The notes beneath the pieces were generated by a model. That model saw only the letters and a list, made by a program, of their open reading frames with translations. It had not been told where the DNA came from and searched no databases. A program made the translations under genes and the position numbers. A DNA stretch of 64,000 nucleotides from contig NZ_JANIBM010000008.1 in NCBI RefSeq assembly GCF_024505045.1, positions 124,001 through 188,000 on the forward strand. The letters run 5' to 3'. Of the stretch, positions 34,456-43,959 are shown piece by piece; position 1 is the first letter of the stretch; every line of letters begins with the position of its first letter. This DNA is from Methylomonas aurea (GTDB lineage Bacteria > Pseudomonadota > Gammaproteobacteria > Methylococcales > Methylomonadaceae).

Positions 34456-35514
34456 GTGGCAAAAATAAAACTGCTGATCGTCGACGACTCGGCGCTGATC
34501 AGGCAAATGTTGACGCAGATATTCAACGAAGCCGGCGATATCGAGGTGGTCGGTACCGCCGGCGATCCGTTGATTGCACGCGATAAAATCAAGGCCTTGA
34601 ATCCCGATGTGCTGACGCTGGATGTGGAAATGCCGCGCATGGACGGTCTGACCTTTCTGCGAAACCTGATGCGGCTGCGGCCGATGCCGGTGGTAATGAT
34701 TTCGACGCTCACCGAAAAAGGGGCCGAGGTCACGTTGGAGGCTCTGGCGTTGGGCGCGGTCGATTTCGTCGCCAAGCCCAAAGTCGAGGTGTCGCAAGGT
34801 TTAAGAGCGTATGCGGACGAAATCGTCGGCAAAATCCGCATGGCGGCACAGGCAAAGGTCAAGGGCTTGGAGACGCCGAATGCCCGCGCAATCACCAGCC
34901 AGCCGAACGCTTCGGCACACACCGTTATGAAAAAACATTTCAAGACTACCCATAAAATCGTCGCACTCGGTTCCTCCACCGGAGGTACCGAAGCGATCAA
35001 AAACTTGGTTAGGACTTTACCGCGGACGGCGCCGGCGATCGTCATCGCTCAGCACCTGCCGTTAGCGTTCAGCGCGTCGTTTGCCAAACACGTCAATGAC
35101 GCCACCGAAATGACTGTGGGGCTGGCCCAGGACGGACAGCCGATATTGCCGGGTCACGTTTACATTGCGCCCGGAGATCGCCATCTGCTGGTGGCCCGCG
35201 ACGGCGCTCGTTATATTTGCCGTCTGGACGACGGTCCGCCGGTGAATCGACATAAACCGTCGGTCGAGGTTTTGTTCCGCTCCGCCGCGCATAACGTCGG
35301 CGGTAACGCGATTGGTGTGATGCTGACCGGGATGGGCGCCGATGGCGCGAAGGCGATGAAGGAGATGCGCGACGCCGGAGCCATCAATATCGTGCAGGAC
35401 GAGGCCTCCAGCGTGGTATGGGGCATGCCCGGCGAAGCCTTCAGGCTGGGAGCAGCGCATCATGTGTTATCCTTGGACAAAATCGCAGAAAAAATTTTGG
35501 CATTAGCGGAATAA
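34456..35514 (+). CDS. cheB: Chemotaxis response regulator protein-glutamate methylesterase CheB
   Basis: 352 residues from a GTG with a GGAGCGGGAG leader. Receiver domain with D10, D11 and phosphoacceptor D56 in [11 protein letters not shown]. The methylesterase triad is the Ser in GSSTGGTEA, His in IAQHLP, and Asp in [10 protein letters not shown]. Removes methyl groups from receptors once phosphorylated by CheA. Confidence 0.95.
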   Translation: MAKIKLLIVDDSALIRQMLTQIFNEAGDIEVVGTAGDPLIARDKIKALNPDVLTLDVEMPRMDGLTFLRNLMRLRPMPVVMISTLTEKGAEVTLEALALGAVDFVAKPKVEVSQGLRAYADEIVGKIRMAAQAKVKGLETPNARAITSQPNASAHTVMKKHFKTTHKIVALGSSTGGTEAIKNLVRTLPRTAPAIVIAQHLPLAFSASFAKHVNDATEMTVGLAQDGQPILPGHVYIAPGDRHLLVARDGARYICRLDDGPPVNRHKPSVEVLFRSAAHNVGGNAIGVMLTGMGADGAKAMKEMRDAGAINIVQDEASSVVWGMPGEAFRLGAAHHVLSLDKIAEKILALAE

Positions 35515-35521
35515 GTTCATT

Positions 35522-36724
35522 ATGGTGCAGTTCCTAAAAGATAACGGCGTATTAGTCGGCTCGACCTTTATGGTGCTGATGCTGCCGCTAGTCTTTTCCG
35601 ATATCAGGGTGTACTGGGGAGCGAGCGCCGTGATCAGCCTGTTGTGGATGCTTCGGACCTTTCGCGCTCAGGCCGTTTCCGCGCTGCCGCAAACCGGGCA
35701 AAGTCATCGATATGAAGTCGATATGTCCAGAGCGGTAGATGGTTATCTGGTCAATCTGGCTGATTGTATCGAACAGGAAAGCGATCGCTTTCGGGCCGAA
35801 CTGGAACAGTTAAAATCCATGTTGGCGGATGCGGTCAGAACCATGTCCAATAGTTTTAACAACTTGCATACGTTGACCAGCGGACAATCGTCCGTGGTCT
35901 GCTCTTTAGTGTCAGATCTGGAAGGCAGTGTAGAGGGTGGCAGCCAAACGATCAATTTCACCCGATTTACCCACGAAACCGACAATGTGCTGCAATTCTT
36001 CATTGACCATGTCCTGCAAATCAGTAAGCAAAGCGTGGAGATGGTCGCGGTCATCAACGATGTGGGCGGGCATATGGCTCACGTCGAAAAGCTGTTGGGC
36101 GACGTACAGAAGATAGCCGACCAGACCAACCTGCTGGCGCTGAACGCAGCGATAGAGGCGGCGCGGGCAGGGGAGGCCGGTAGAGGCTTCGCCGTCGTGG
36201 CCGGCGAGGTCCGTAACCTTTCGAAAAACTCCGATAAATTCAGTGAAGAAATCAAGGCGGTCGTCAAGGCTTCCAAGGAAAACATTCGCGATGCACAAAA
36301 CATGATCGAAGTCATGGCTTCGAAGGGCATGAACGTCGCGATTAGTTCCAAAGCCAATATCGACAAAATGATGGATGATATCGGCATCATCAATGCCAAT
36401 ATTGCCAAAAACGTGGATGAGATTTCTCAGTTGACCAGCCAGATCGAAATCAGCGTCGGCAACGCCGTCAGGGGGCTGCAATTCGAAGATATGGCCCGTC
36501 AGTTGATCGAACATATGCAAGGCCATCTGGAACATTTTATTGCGTTGAAAGACGAGGTCGCGATTGGCATGGCCATGTTCAAAGCCGATAACCGCGCGGA
36601 CTGGCAATTGCAACTCGGGCAGGGTGCCGACCGTTTAAGGCAGATGAAACATCAATGGCAGACCCTTAAATCCCGCGTCGTCTCGCAATCGTCGATGGAC
36701 GAGGGCGACGTGGATTTGTTTTGA
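35522..36724 (+). CDS. Membrane MCP-like protein with a CheZ-like DxxxQ helix
   Basis: 400 residues. Two close N-terminal membrane helices (about 8-27 and 32-48) leave almost no periplasmic part. No HAMP is seen. A coiled coil leads to a receptor-type hairpin ([20 protein letters not shown] near 200-219, [15 protein letters not shown]). After it comes [14 protein letters not shown] (about 319-332), whose FxDxxxQ spacing matches the D143/Q147 catalytic pair of CheZ (FQDLTGQ). The protein ends GDVDLF. It may be a receptor-like scaffold that also removes phosphate from CheY. That function is an inference from two motifs. Confidence 0.7.
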   Translation: MVQFLKDNGVLVGSTFMVLMLPLVFSDIRVYWGASAVISLLWMLRTFRAQAVSALPQTGQSHRYEVDMSRAVDGYLVNLADCIEQESDRFRAELEQLKSMLADAVRTMSNSFNNLHTLTSGQSSVVCSLVSDLEGSVEGGSQTINFTRFTHETDNVLQFFIDHVLQISKQSVEMVAVINDVGGHMAHVEKLLGDVQKIADQTNLLALNAAIEAARAGEAGRGFAVVAGEVRNLSKNSDKFSEEIKAVVKASKENIRDAQNMIEVMASKGMNVAISSKANIDKMMDDIGIINANIAKNVDEISQLTSQIEISVGNAVRGLQFEDMARQLIEHMQGHLEHFIALKDEVAIGMAMFKADNRADWQLQLGQGADRLRQMKHQWQTLKSRVVSQSSMDEGDVDLF

Positions 36725-36762
36725 GTCGGCTGCTGCGCAGATTATTACAATGAGGAAAAACT

Positions 36763-37062
36763 ATGGGGATTGATGCAAGAGTCGACTCGGGCTTGTTACA
36801 AATAAAAGTCAGCGGAAAATTCGATTTCGGTGTGCATAACGAGTTTCGGGAAGCGGTTAAATTGCTCGAAGGTGGCTTGAAACAAATAGAAGTCGATTTG
36901 GCGGGGACCGATTATATGGATAGCTCGGCGCTGGGAATGCTGTTGGTGCTGCGCGATAAAATCGGTGGCGACAAATCGGCGATAAGAATAAAAAACGCCC
37001 GTGCCGAAGTAAAAAAAATTCTGGAAATCGCCAACTTCGATAAGCTGTTTTCTTTGGTTTAA
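36763..37062 (+). CDS. STAS-domain anti-sigma-factor-antagonist-like protein
   Basis: 99 residues, a stand-alone STAS domain. TDYMDSSALGMLLVLRD carries the conserved serine that is phosphorylated in SpoIIAA-type proteins. It is 38 bp after the MCP/CheZ-like gene and closes the chemosensory operon. Its partner kinase or phosphatase is not in the window. Confidence 0.85.
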   Translation: MGIDARVDSGLLQIKVSGKFDFGVHNEFREAVKLLEGGLKQIEVDLAGTDYMDSSALGMLLVLRDKIGGDKSAIRIKNARAEVKKILEIANFDKLFSLV

Positions 37063-37125
37063 GCCGTTTCTATTTCTCGTCCGGTAAGTTGGAGCCGGCT
37101 CTTGCCGGATCTGCGTCAGCCCTTC

Positions 37126-38226
37126 ATGAACCCTTATAGCGACAACTCCAGTTATAGCGCCGTCCGCCATTTCTTCAGGCGTTTCTTCCCCGATTCGCAA
37201 GTAGCCGCTCTGGCAATCATATTGCTTGGCGGCTTTTTGTTGATCTACAGCCTACTGGGGCTGTTGATGCCGGTATTTGTTGCGGTGGTGTTGGCCTATC
37301 TGCTGGAAGGGCTGGTTACCAAACTGGAAATGCGCGGCGTGGCCCGACTAATCGCGGTTCATCTGGTGTTTTTTGCCTTCATGGCGGTGCTGGGCTTTGT
37401 GTTGTTCGTATTGGTGCCGATGGTATCGGAACAAACCGTACAACTGGTGCAGCATATCCCGGAAATCGTGTCCAGAACCCAGGCGGAGATCATGCGTTTT
37501 CCGGAACGCCACCCCGAGTTGATTTCGGAAAGCCGAATCCGGGAAATCATGTTCTCGATTCAGCAGGATTTGCTTAAATACGGCCAGGACCTCATTTCCG
37601 GTTCCGCACAATCCGTCGTCAGTTTGGTCGCCGTAGTCATTTATTTGTTTCTAGTGCCGTTGATGGTGTTTTTCTTTTTGAAAGACAAGCACCTGCTACT
37701 GGGCTGGCTGCTGCAATTCCTGCCGTCCGATACCAGCCTCAGCCTTCGGGTCTGGCAGGAGGTAGACAAACAAATCTCCAACTACGTGCGCGGCAAGTTC
37801 GTCGAGGTTTTCATCTTATGGGCGATCAGCTATCTGGTGTTTTGGTGGCTGGGTCTGAATTACGCGATGCTGCTGGCGGTGTTGATGGGCCTGTCTGTGG
37901 TGATTCCTTATGTCGGCGCTACCTTGGTCACCTTTCCGGTGCTGGGCGTGGCTTATGTGCAATGGGGTGTCGGCGGCGGCGACCATTTCATGTATGTGTT
38001 CATCGCTTATTCGGTGATTCAGGCACTGGATGGCGTGATATTGGTGCCGTTACTGTTTTCGGAAGCGGTGAATTTGCATCCGGTGGCGATTATCGTCGCC
38101 ATTTTGTTCTTCGGCGGCCTGTGGGGGTTTTGGGGCGTGTTTTTTGCAATCCCATTGGCCACGCTGGTTAAAGCCGTGTTAACCGCGTGGCCGCGCTGGG
38201 ATGCCAACGGAACGTTGGCTGGATAG
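37126..38226 (+). CDS. AI-2E family transporter (PerM/YdiK-like)
   Basis: 366 residues with seven to eight hydrophobic segments and a soluble helical loop (about 100-160) between membrane halves. This is the typical UPF0118/AI-2E exporter layout. VPLLFSEAVNLHPVAIIVAI followed by LFFGGLWGFWGVFFAIP is the C-terminal signature. I start at the ATG at 37126 rather than a TTG at 37102, because residues before it lack homology-like character. The substrate is unknown; family members have been linked to AI-2 export or ion antiport. Convergent with phoH. Confidence 0.82.
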   Translation: MNPYSDNSSYSAVRHFFRRFFPDSQVAALAIILLGGFLLIYSLLGLLMPVFVAVVLAYLLEGLVTKLEMRGVARLIAVHLVFFAFMAVLGFVLFVLVPMVSEQTVQLVQHIPEIVSRTQAEIMRFPERHPELISESRIREIMFSIQQDLLKYGQDLISGSAQSVVSLVAVVIYLFLVPLMVFFFLKDKHLLLGWLLQFLPSDTSLSLRVWQEVDKQISNYVRGKFVEVFILWAISYLVFWWLGLNYAMLLAVLMGLSVVIPYVGATLVTFPVLGVAYVQWGVGGGDHFMYVFIAYSVIQALDGVILVPLLFSEAVNLHPVAIIVAILFFGGLWGFWGVFFAIPLATLVKAVLTAWPRWDANGTLAG

Positions 38227-38227
38227 C

Positions 38228-39640
38228 TTACAAGTTGTCCGAGGCGAAATCGGCCAGACGCGATCTTTCGCCGCGGCGCAAGGTGATGTGAGCGCTGTTG
38301 GGCCAGTTTTTAAAGCGGTCCACCACGTAGGTCAAGCCTGAACTGGTGGCGGTCAGGTAAGGCGTATCGATCTGCGCCAAATTGCCGATACAGATGATTT
38401 TGGTACCCGGTCCGGCGCGGGTGATCAAGGTTTTCAATTGCTTCGGCGTCAGGTTTTGCGCTTCGTCAATAATTAGATAGCGGTTCAGGAAGGTGCGGCC
38501 GCGCATGAAATTCAATGAGCGGATTTTTACCCGGTTCATCAACACGTTTTGCGAAGCGCCTTGTTCCCATTCGGTGTTGCCGGCCCGGCTACCCAGCAAT
38601 TCCAGATTGTCCATCAACGCGCCCATCCACGGCGCCATCTTTTCCTCCTCGCTTCCGGGTAGAAAACCGATGTCCTGGCCGACTGGCATGGTCTCGCGAG
38701 TCATGATGATTTCCTGGTATAGCTTCTGTTCCAAGGTCAGAGACAGGCCGGCCGCCAAGGCCAACAGGGTCTTGCCGGTGCCGGCCGAGCCGATTAAGGT
38801 CACGAAATCCACGTCCGGGTCCATCAACGCATTCAACGCAAAATTTTGTTCCCGGTTTTTGGCGAAGATGCCCCAGATATTGTTGTGTTTGGTGCGGAAG
38901 TCCCTGGCCAATTGCAGTACCGCGGTCTCGCCGTCGCGGCTTTTAACGATGGCCTCGAAATTGTCCTCGCCCTCCATGTACAGGTATTGGTTCGGATACC
39001 ATTCGCTGACCGCCGGCCCGCTGATTCGGTAGTAGGTGTTGTTGTTTTCCTGCCAGGATTCCATCTTGCCGCCGTTCTCGTCCCAGAAATCGGCCTCCAG
39101 CGCCAAACTGCCGCTGTACAGCAAGTCGATGTCTTCGATGGTCTGGTCGTTATGGTAATCCTCGGCGTTGATTTGCAGGGCCGCGGCTTTGATGCGCATA
39201 TTGATGTCCTTGGACACCAAAATCACGTTGACGTCTGGATACTCCTTGCTCAAAGCCAGCATAATGCTGAGGATGGAGTTGTCGGCGATTTGGCCTGGCA
39301 GATCGGCCGGTAACAGATGCGACAACTGCCGGGTTTGGAAAAACAGGCGGCCGTCGAATTCGCGCTCGCCGGCCAGCCCGTGTTCGATGCGCGACAGCGG
39401 CAGGCCGTCCTTGATCGATTGCTGGTCGGCGTCGCGGATCAGCTCGTCCAAAAACCGGCTGACTTGGCGCACGTTGCGCGATACGTCGGATAGGCCTTTC
39501 TTGGCGTGGTCCAATTCTTCCAGCACCACCATCGGAATGAATACATTGTGCTCCTGAAACCGGAAGATCGACGTCGGATCGTGCATCAGCACGTTGGTGT
39601 CCAGGACGAACAATTTTTTGCCGGCGGATTCTATATTCAT
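38228..39640 (-). CDS. PhoH family protein with N-terminal PIN domain
   Basis: 470 residues. An N-terminal PIN ribonuclease-like domain starts at KLFVLDTNVLMHDPTSIFRF, with further acidic residues in VILVSKDINMRIKA. A PhoH ATPase follows, with Walker [17 protein letters not shown] (near 285), MTRETMPVGQDIGFLPG and LIIDEAQNLTPKQLKTLITR. PIN-PhoH proteins are ATP-driven RNA-acting enzymes in the cases studied. Single-gene unit; the next gene on the other side is divergent. Confidence 0.9.
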   Translation of the reverse strand: MNIESAGKKLFVLDTNVLMHDPTSIFRFQEHNVFIPMVVLEELDHAKKGLSDVSRNVRQVSRFLDELIRDADQQSIKDGLPLSRIEHGLAGEREFDGRLFFQTRQLSHLLPADLPGQIADNSILSIMLALSKEYPDVNVILVSKDINMRIKAAALQINAEDYHNDQTIEDIDLLYSGSLALEADFWDENGGKMESWQENNNTYYRISGPAVSEWYPNQYLYMEGEDNFEAIVKSRDGETAVLQLARDFRTKHNNIWGIFAKNREQNFALNALMDPDVDFVTLIGSAGTGKTLLALAAGLSLTLEQKLYQEIIMTRETMPVGQDIGFLPGSEEEKMAPWMGALMDNLELLGSRAGNTEWEQGASQNVLMNRVKIRSLNFMRGRTFLNRYLIIDEAQNLTPKQLKTLITRAGPGTKIICIGNLAQIDTPYLTATSSGLTYVVDRFKNWPNSAHITLRRGERSRLADFASDNL

Positions 39641-39904
39641 GGTTTCCCTGTCTAGGTGGGTTGGGTATTTGACGGCGTGGACACGCGTTACTCCCCGTCT
39701 TTCTACTCCATACGGCGCGCAATCGTCAACCGGGCCGAAGCTGCGGTTCGCCCGCTGCCGTGCAAATGCAGGTCGCCGCGAGCGTGCCGAAGTCTGCCAG
39801 TTTCCTATAATTAAGCCGACGCCATGCCGTACCGCAGAGTCGGTTACAATATCCGCGGTTGGCTGTCGATTCCGAATCGATACACTTATTTCCAGGATTG
39901 CTTT

Positions 39905-40444
39905 ATGAACTATTCAGCATCAAACCAGCCCGACTTGGATTGGAGCCAAATCAGGGAGACGATTAAGCTGTTGACCGTGTCGGTGGTTCAGGTCGAAAGT
40001 AGCATCAAAGACGGCGACGAATCGGTCAATGAATTGGCCAGCACCTTTACGCTGATGGTCGACGATATGCAAAAGATTCAGGAAATATTGGCCAGAGTCG
40101 CTCCGGACGCGGCAACGGTCGCGGCGTTGGGTTATTGCGAATCGATGCAGGAAAAGATCAACCGGGCGATCGTGGCGTTTCAGTTTTACGACCGGATGCA
40201 GCAGTGTCTGCAGCACGTGTCGAACAACCTAAGAGGCTTGTCCGAGATTATCGATACCCCGCACAGGCTTTACAATCCGATGGAATGGCACAAATTTCAG
40301 GAAAGTATTCGCAGCCGTTACACGATGGAGTCCGAAAAAGTCATGTTCGACGCCATTCACCAAGGTAAGAGTATCGACGAGGCACTGCAATTGTTCGCAC
40401 AGGCGAACCGGCAAAGCAGCCCCGACGAAATCGAACTGTTTTAA
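39905..40444 (+). CDS. CheZ-like chemotaxis phosphatase candidate
   Basis: 179 residues from the ATG at 39905, all helical. VAFQFYDRMQQCLQHVSNNL holds D96 and Q100 in the DxxxQ spacing of CheZ (FQDLTGQ), on an amphipathic helix. MVDDMQKIQEILARVAPDAA precedes it. The C-terminus DEIELF matches the tails of CheD and of the MCP/CheZ-like hybrid. It lies 2.8 kb from the chemosensory operon and likely dephosphorylates its CheY. A longer frame from 39824 is possible but has no start as good. A 15-bp dyad TCGATT-CCG-AATCGA lies upstream (39866-39880). Confidence 0.65.
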   Translation: MNYSASNQPDLDWSQIRETIKLLTVSVVQVESSIKDGDESVNELASTFTLMVDDMQKIQEILARVAPDAATVAALGYCESMQEKINRAIVAFQFYDRMQQCLQHVSNNLRGLSEIIDTPHRLYNPMEWHKFQESIRSRYTMESEKVMFDAIHQGKSIDEALQLFAQANRQSSPDEIELF

Positions 40445-40473
40445 CCTTTCATAAGCTTGAATAAACATTTGAA

Positions 40474-41199
40474 ATGAAAAACCAATCTTTGTTGTTAGCC
40501 CTCGCGCTGTTGTCTATTTTAGGAACCGGCTGTAGCAACGTGTCGGAACCGCCGGTAGCCGGTAGCGCACCGGCCAAAAAAACAGCGAAAAAGCCAGCGG
40601 CAAAGGCGCCTGCCACAGCCGCCGCGCCGAAAAAGCCGGCAACTAATGCCAGCCCGACCGCGACCTACGCGATCGACAGCGGCCCCAGCAGCATTAAAGT
40701 CGAGCCTAATTTGCCAGCCTTCCGTGCCGAACCGTTGATGCCGCCGGCCGACGTACCGCCGCCACAGCCCGGAGCGGCGGCCCCGGCCGCGCCGGCCAAT
40801 CCTACGACCGCCTTGGTCAATGTGCCTGCGCCAAAATACGCGGTCGAAGAAGCCGCGATTCCGAGTGGGACGCCGCCTGCCGTGCTGGCGCTGGTTACCG
40901 AAGCCGACCGCAGCCGCAACAGCGGCGACCTGGATGCCGCCGTGGTCGTGATGGAACGCGCTTTGCGCATCGATGCCCGCAATCCGACTTTAACCTACAA
41001 ACTGGCGCAATTACGTCTGAAGCAGAACAAGCCGCAACTCGCCGAAGAGCTGGCCGGCAAGGCGGCGCTGCTGGCCGGCGGCAATCTGGACCTGAAGCGT
41101 AAAAGCTGGATGCTGATCGCCGAAGCCCGCAATATGCAGCAGAACCCGCAAGGCGCCAAAGAAGCCAAGGCTAAGGCTGAAAGCTTTTTCGGGCACTAA
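40474..41199 (+). CDS. TPR-containing lipoprotein
   Basis: 241 residues. A signal peptide ends in lipobox LGTGC (Cys near residue 20). A long Ala/Pro/Lys-rich disordered linker runs to about residue 125, then one or two TPR units (AVLALVTEADRSRNSGDLDA, AVVVMERALRIDARNPTL). Probably anchored in the outer membrane or inner leaflet as a spacer-type lipoprotein. Function unknown. Possibly co-transcribed with the yoaA/dinG-type gene 32 bp downstream. Confidence 0.8.
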   Translation: MKNQSLLLALALLSILGTGCSNVSEPPVAGSAPAKKTAKKPAAKAPATAAAPKKPATNASPTATYAIDSGPSSIKVEPNLPAFRAEPLMPPADVPPPQPGAAAPAAPANPTTALVNVPAPKYAVEEAAIPSGTPPAVLALVTEADRSRNSGDLDAAVVVMERALRIDARNPTLTYKLAQLRLKQNKPQLAEELAGKAALLAGGNLDLKRKSWMLIAEARNMQQNPQGAKEAKAKAESFFGH

Positions 41200-41231
41200 T
41201 CGTCCCGGAGTTCTGAGGAGTCTGTTGCAGC

Positions 41232-43139
41232 GTGAGTACACTGGCGGAAGTGTTTGGCAGCGATGGCGCGTTGGCCGGCGTCATCGCCGGTTACTCGCCG
41301 CGCGCGGCCCAGATCGAGATGGCGGAAAAAATCGCTTACGCCATCGAATCGCAACAGAACCTGATCGCCGAGGCCGGCACCGGCACCGGTAAGACCTTCG
41401 CCTACCTGATTCCGGCCATCCTGTCCGGCAAACGCGTGATCGTGTCGACCGGCACCAAAAATCTGCAAGACCAGTTGTTCAACAAAGATCTGCCGCTGAT
41501 ACGCAAAGCCCTGACGAAACGGCCTTTTAAAGCCAGCTTGTTGAAAGGCCGGGCCAATTATTTGTGTACCTACCGATTGGAACAGGCGCTGAATTCCGCC
41601 TTCGGCTACAGCCACGAAGAGGCGACGGCGTTGTCGCAAATCAAGGCCTGGTCGAGACGTACCAAAACCGGCGACGTCTCGGAAGTGGCCGATGTCCACG
41701 ACGGCGACCCGGTCTGGTTTCACGCCACGTCCACCACCGACAACTGCCTGGGCCAGAATTGTCCGGATTATGCCGACTGTTTTCTGACCAAAGCCCGCAA
41801 ACAGGCGCAGGAGGCCGATATTGTCGTGGTCAACCACCATTTGCTGTGTGCGGACTGGTCGATTCGCGAGACTGGATTCGGCGAATTGCTGCCCGACGCC
41901 GATGTCGTCGTCATCGACGAAGCTCATCAATTGGCCGACACCGCCTCGAATTTCTTGGGCGTGACCATCAGCGGCAAACAGTTGACCGATCTGGCCGACG
42001 ATACCTTGGCCGAATATTTTACCGATGCCAAGGACATGCCGGACCTGCGCACCGCCTGCGAGGATTTGCAGCATGAAGTCAAGGACATGCGTTTGGCCTT
42101 TGGGTTGGAGCTGAGGCGCGGCGACTGGCAGGAGATCGAAAGTAATCCGAAAATCGCCGGCGCGTTGGAATCCTTGCAAAAGCAATTGGCTCGGCTGACC
42201 GACCAATTGGAGCGGGCTTCGGTGCGCAGCAAAGGCCTGGAGTCCTGCTTCGATCGCGCCGAGGCGCTGGATGCGCAACTGGATACCTTGATTAGCGACA
42301 AGGACGGCCAATGGATCAAATGGTACGAGACCTACAGCAAGTCGTTCACGCTGAGCCGGACCCCGCTGGATATCGCCAAGGAATTCCGCGGCTTTATGGC
42401 CAGGCATAAAGCCACCTGGATATTTACATCGGCGACGCTCAGCGTGGCCAACAATTTCGTGCATTTCGCCAAGAGCTTGGGCTTGAGCGGTGCGTTGAGC
42501 CAAAGCTGGGACAGCCCGTTCGATTATCCGAACCAGGCCTTGTTTTACCACCCCAAGGGCCTGCCGCAACCGAGCGATCCTGACTTTACCGACAAAATCG
42601 TCGATTTTGCGTTGCCGGTGCTGGAAGCCAGCCGGGGCAGGGCATTTTTTCTGTTCACCAGCCACCGGGCGTTGCAGCGCGCCGCGCAATTGCTGGAAGG
42701 CAAACTCGAACACCCGTTGCTGGTACAAGGTACCAAGTCCAAAGGTGTGTTGTTGGACCAGTTCAAGGAACTCGGCAATGCGGTGCTGTTGGCCACCGCC
42801 AGCTTTTGGGAAGGCGTTGACGTGCGCGGCGATGCCTTGTCCTGCGTGATTATCGACAAGCTGCCGTTTGCATCGCCGGGCGATCCGGTATTGAAGGCCC
42901 GGATGAGCGCAATGGAGAAGCAGGGGCGTAACCCGTTTTTCGAACACCAATTGCCCAGTGCCATCATCATGCTGCGCCAGGGCGTAGGCCGCTTGATCCG
43001 CGACGTCAACGACCGCGGCGTGTTGATGGTTTGCGATCCGCGCTTGTTGAAACGCTCCTACGGCCAGATGTTTTTGGATAGTGTGCCTGCCATGAAGCGC
43101 AGCCGGGATATCGCCGACGTCCGCCAATTTTTTGCATAA
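41232..43139 (+). CDS. yoaA: ATP-dependent DNA helicase, DinG/YoaA family
   Basis: 635 residues, start GTG. Superfamily 2 XPD-like helicase. Walker A AEAGTGTGKTFAYLIP (near 45), Walker B/DEAH in VVVIDEAHQLADTASNF, and motif VI GVGRLIRDVNDRG. Four cysteines spaced C...C-x4-C-x5-C (in NYLCTYR and DNCLGQNCPDYADCF) form the 4Fe-4S domain. There is no N-terminal exonuclease. The length and motifs fit YoaA rather than DinG (about 715 residues), with the order yoaA-tsaB conserved in enterobacteria. Confidence 0.9.
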   Translation: MSTLAEVFGSDGALAGVIAGYSPRAAQIEMAEKIAYAIESQQNLIAEAGTGTGKTFAYLIPAILSGKRVIVSTGTKNLQDQLFNKDLPLIRKALTKRPFKASLLKGRANYLCTYRLEQALNSAFGYSHEEATALSQIKAWSRRTKTGDVSEVADVHDGDPVWFHATSTTDNCLGQNCPDYADCFLTKARKQAQEADIVVVNHHLLCADWSIRETGFGELLPDADVVVIDEAHQLADTASNFLGVTISGKQLTDLADDTLAEYFTDAKDMPDLRTACEDLQHEVKDMRLAFGLELRRGDWQEIESNPKIAGALESLQKQLARLTDQLERASVRSKGLESCFDRAEALDAQLDTLISDKDGQWIKWYETYSKSFTLSRTPLDIAKEFRGFMARHKATWIFTSATLSVANNFVHFAKSLGLSGALSQSWDSPFDYPNQALFYHPKGLPQPSDPDFTDKIVDFALPVLEASRGRAFFLFTSHRALQRAAQLLEGKLEHPLLVQGTKSKGVLLDQFKELGNAVLLATASFWEGVDVRGDALSCVIIDKLPFASPGDPVLKARMSAMEKQGRNPFFEHQLPSAIIMLRQGVGRLIRDVNDRGVLMVCDPRLLKRSYGQMFLDSVPAMKRSRDIADVRQFFA

Positions 43140-43151
43140 CGAGGAAAGGCT

Positions 43152-43841
43152 TTGAAGTTACTAGCGGTAGAAACCTCGACCGACGCCTGCTCGGCGGCAT
43201 TGTTCATCAACGGCGAAATTCGGGAAGAATTTGCCATCGCGCCGCGCGAGCACACCAAGTTGATCCTGCCGATGATCGACAGTCTGATGGCCGAGGCGCA
43301 ACTGCGGCCGCAACAGTTGGATGCCGTCGCCGTCAGCCGTGGTCCCGGCTCGTTTACCGGTGTCCGCATCGCCGGCGGCGTGGTGCAGGGTATCGCCTAC
43401 GGCGCCGATTTGCCGGTGGCGCCAGTATCGACGCTGGCCGCGATCGCTCAAGATTTCTTCAATAAGCGGAACGATCCCGAAATTGCATTCACGGCGATGG
43501 ATGCGCGGATGGGCGAGATTTTCTGGGGCGTTTATCGGCGCAGCGACTTGGGCTTGGCCGAATTGCTCGGCGCCGAAGCGGTCACACCCGCCTCGGATAT
43601 TCAGGTCGGCGATGAATCCGGCTTTGGCGTCGGCTCCGGCTGGCCGGTTTACGCCGAGTCGCTGGCGCAGCGATTGGGCCAGCGACTGCTGGCCGTCGAA
43701 GCCGAAGATATCTGGCCGCATGCCGCCTGCATCGCCCAACTCGGCGCTTATCTGTGCGCTAACGGCGGCGCGGTGCCGGTCGAGCGGGCCATGCCGGTTT
43801 ACCTGCGCGATAAGGTCGCGAAAAAGCAGTCGGAAAGGTAA
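43152..43841 (+). CDS. tsaB: tRNA threonylcarbamoyladenosine biosynthesis protein TsaB
   Basis: 229 residues from a TTG that has a GAGGAAAGG Shine-Dalgarno. LLAVETSTDACSAAL, REHTKLILPMID and AVSRGPGSFTGVRIAGGV are the TsaB signature. It is the ASKHA-fold scaffold partner of TsaD and TsaE in making t6A37 in ANN-decoding tRNAs. It lies 12 bp after yoaA, the same pairing as in E. coli. Confidence 0.93.
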   Translation: MKLLAVETSTDACSAALFINGEIREEFAIAPREHTKLILPMIDSLMAEAQLRPQQLDAVAVSRGPGSFTGVRIAGGVVQGIAYGADLPVAPVSTLAAIAQDFFNKRNDPEIAFTAMDARMGEIFWGVYRRSDLGLAELLGAEAVTPASDIQVGDESGFGVGSGWPVYAESLAQRLGQRLLAVEAEDIWPHAACIAQLGAYLCANGGAVPVERAMPVYLRDKVAKKQSER

Positions 43842-43959
43842 TAAATTAACGGATTCAGTAATTTAAGTTATGTTCGTTGGTCGGCATGGCAAATGTCCGG
43901 CAAGGTTTTCCGCCGCTTGTGCGGTACAATGGCGCTCTTTAAGCCGACTTCTTCAGCCC

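Noticed and set aside
41196-43127. 643-codon minus-strand open frame
   Set aside because: Antisense to the YoaA/DinG helicase over its full length; no recognisable domain and a biased composition.
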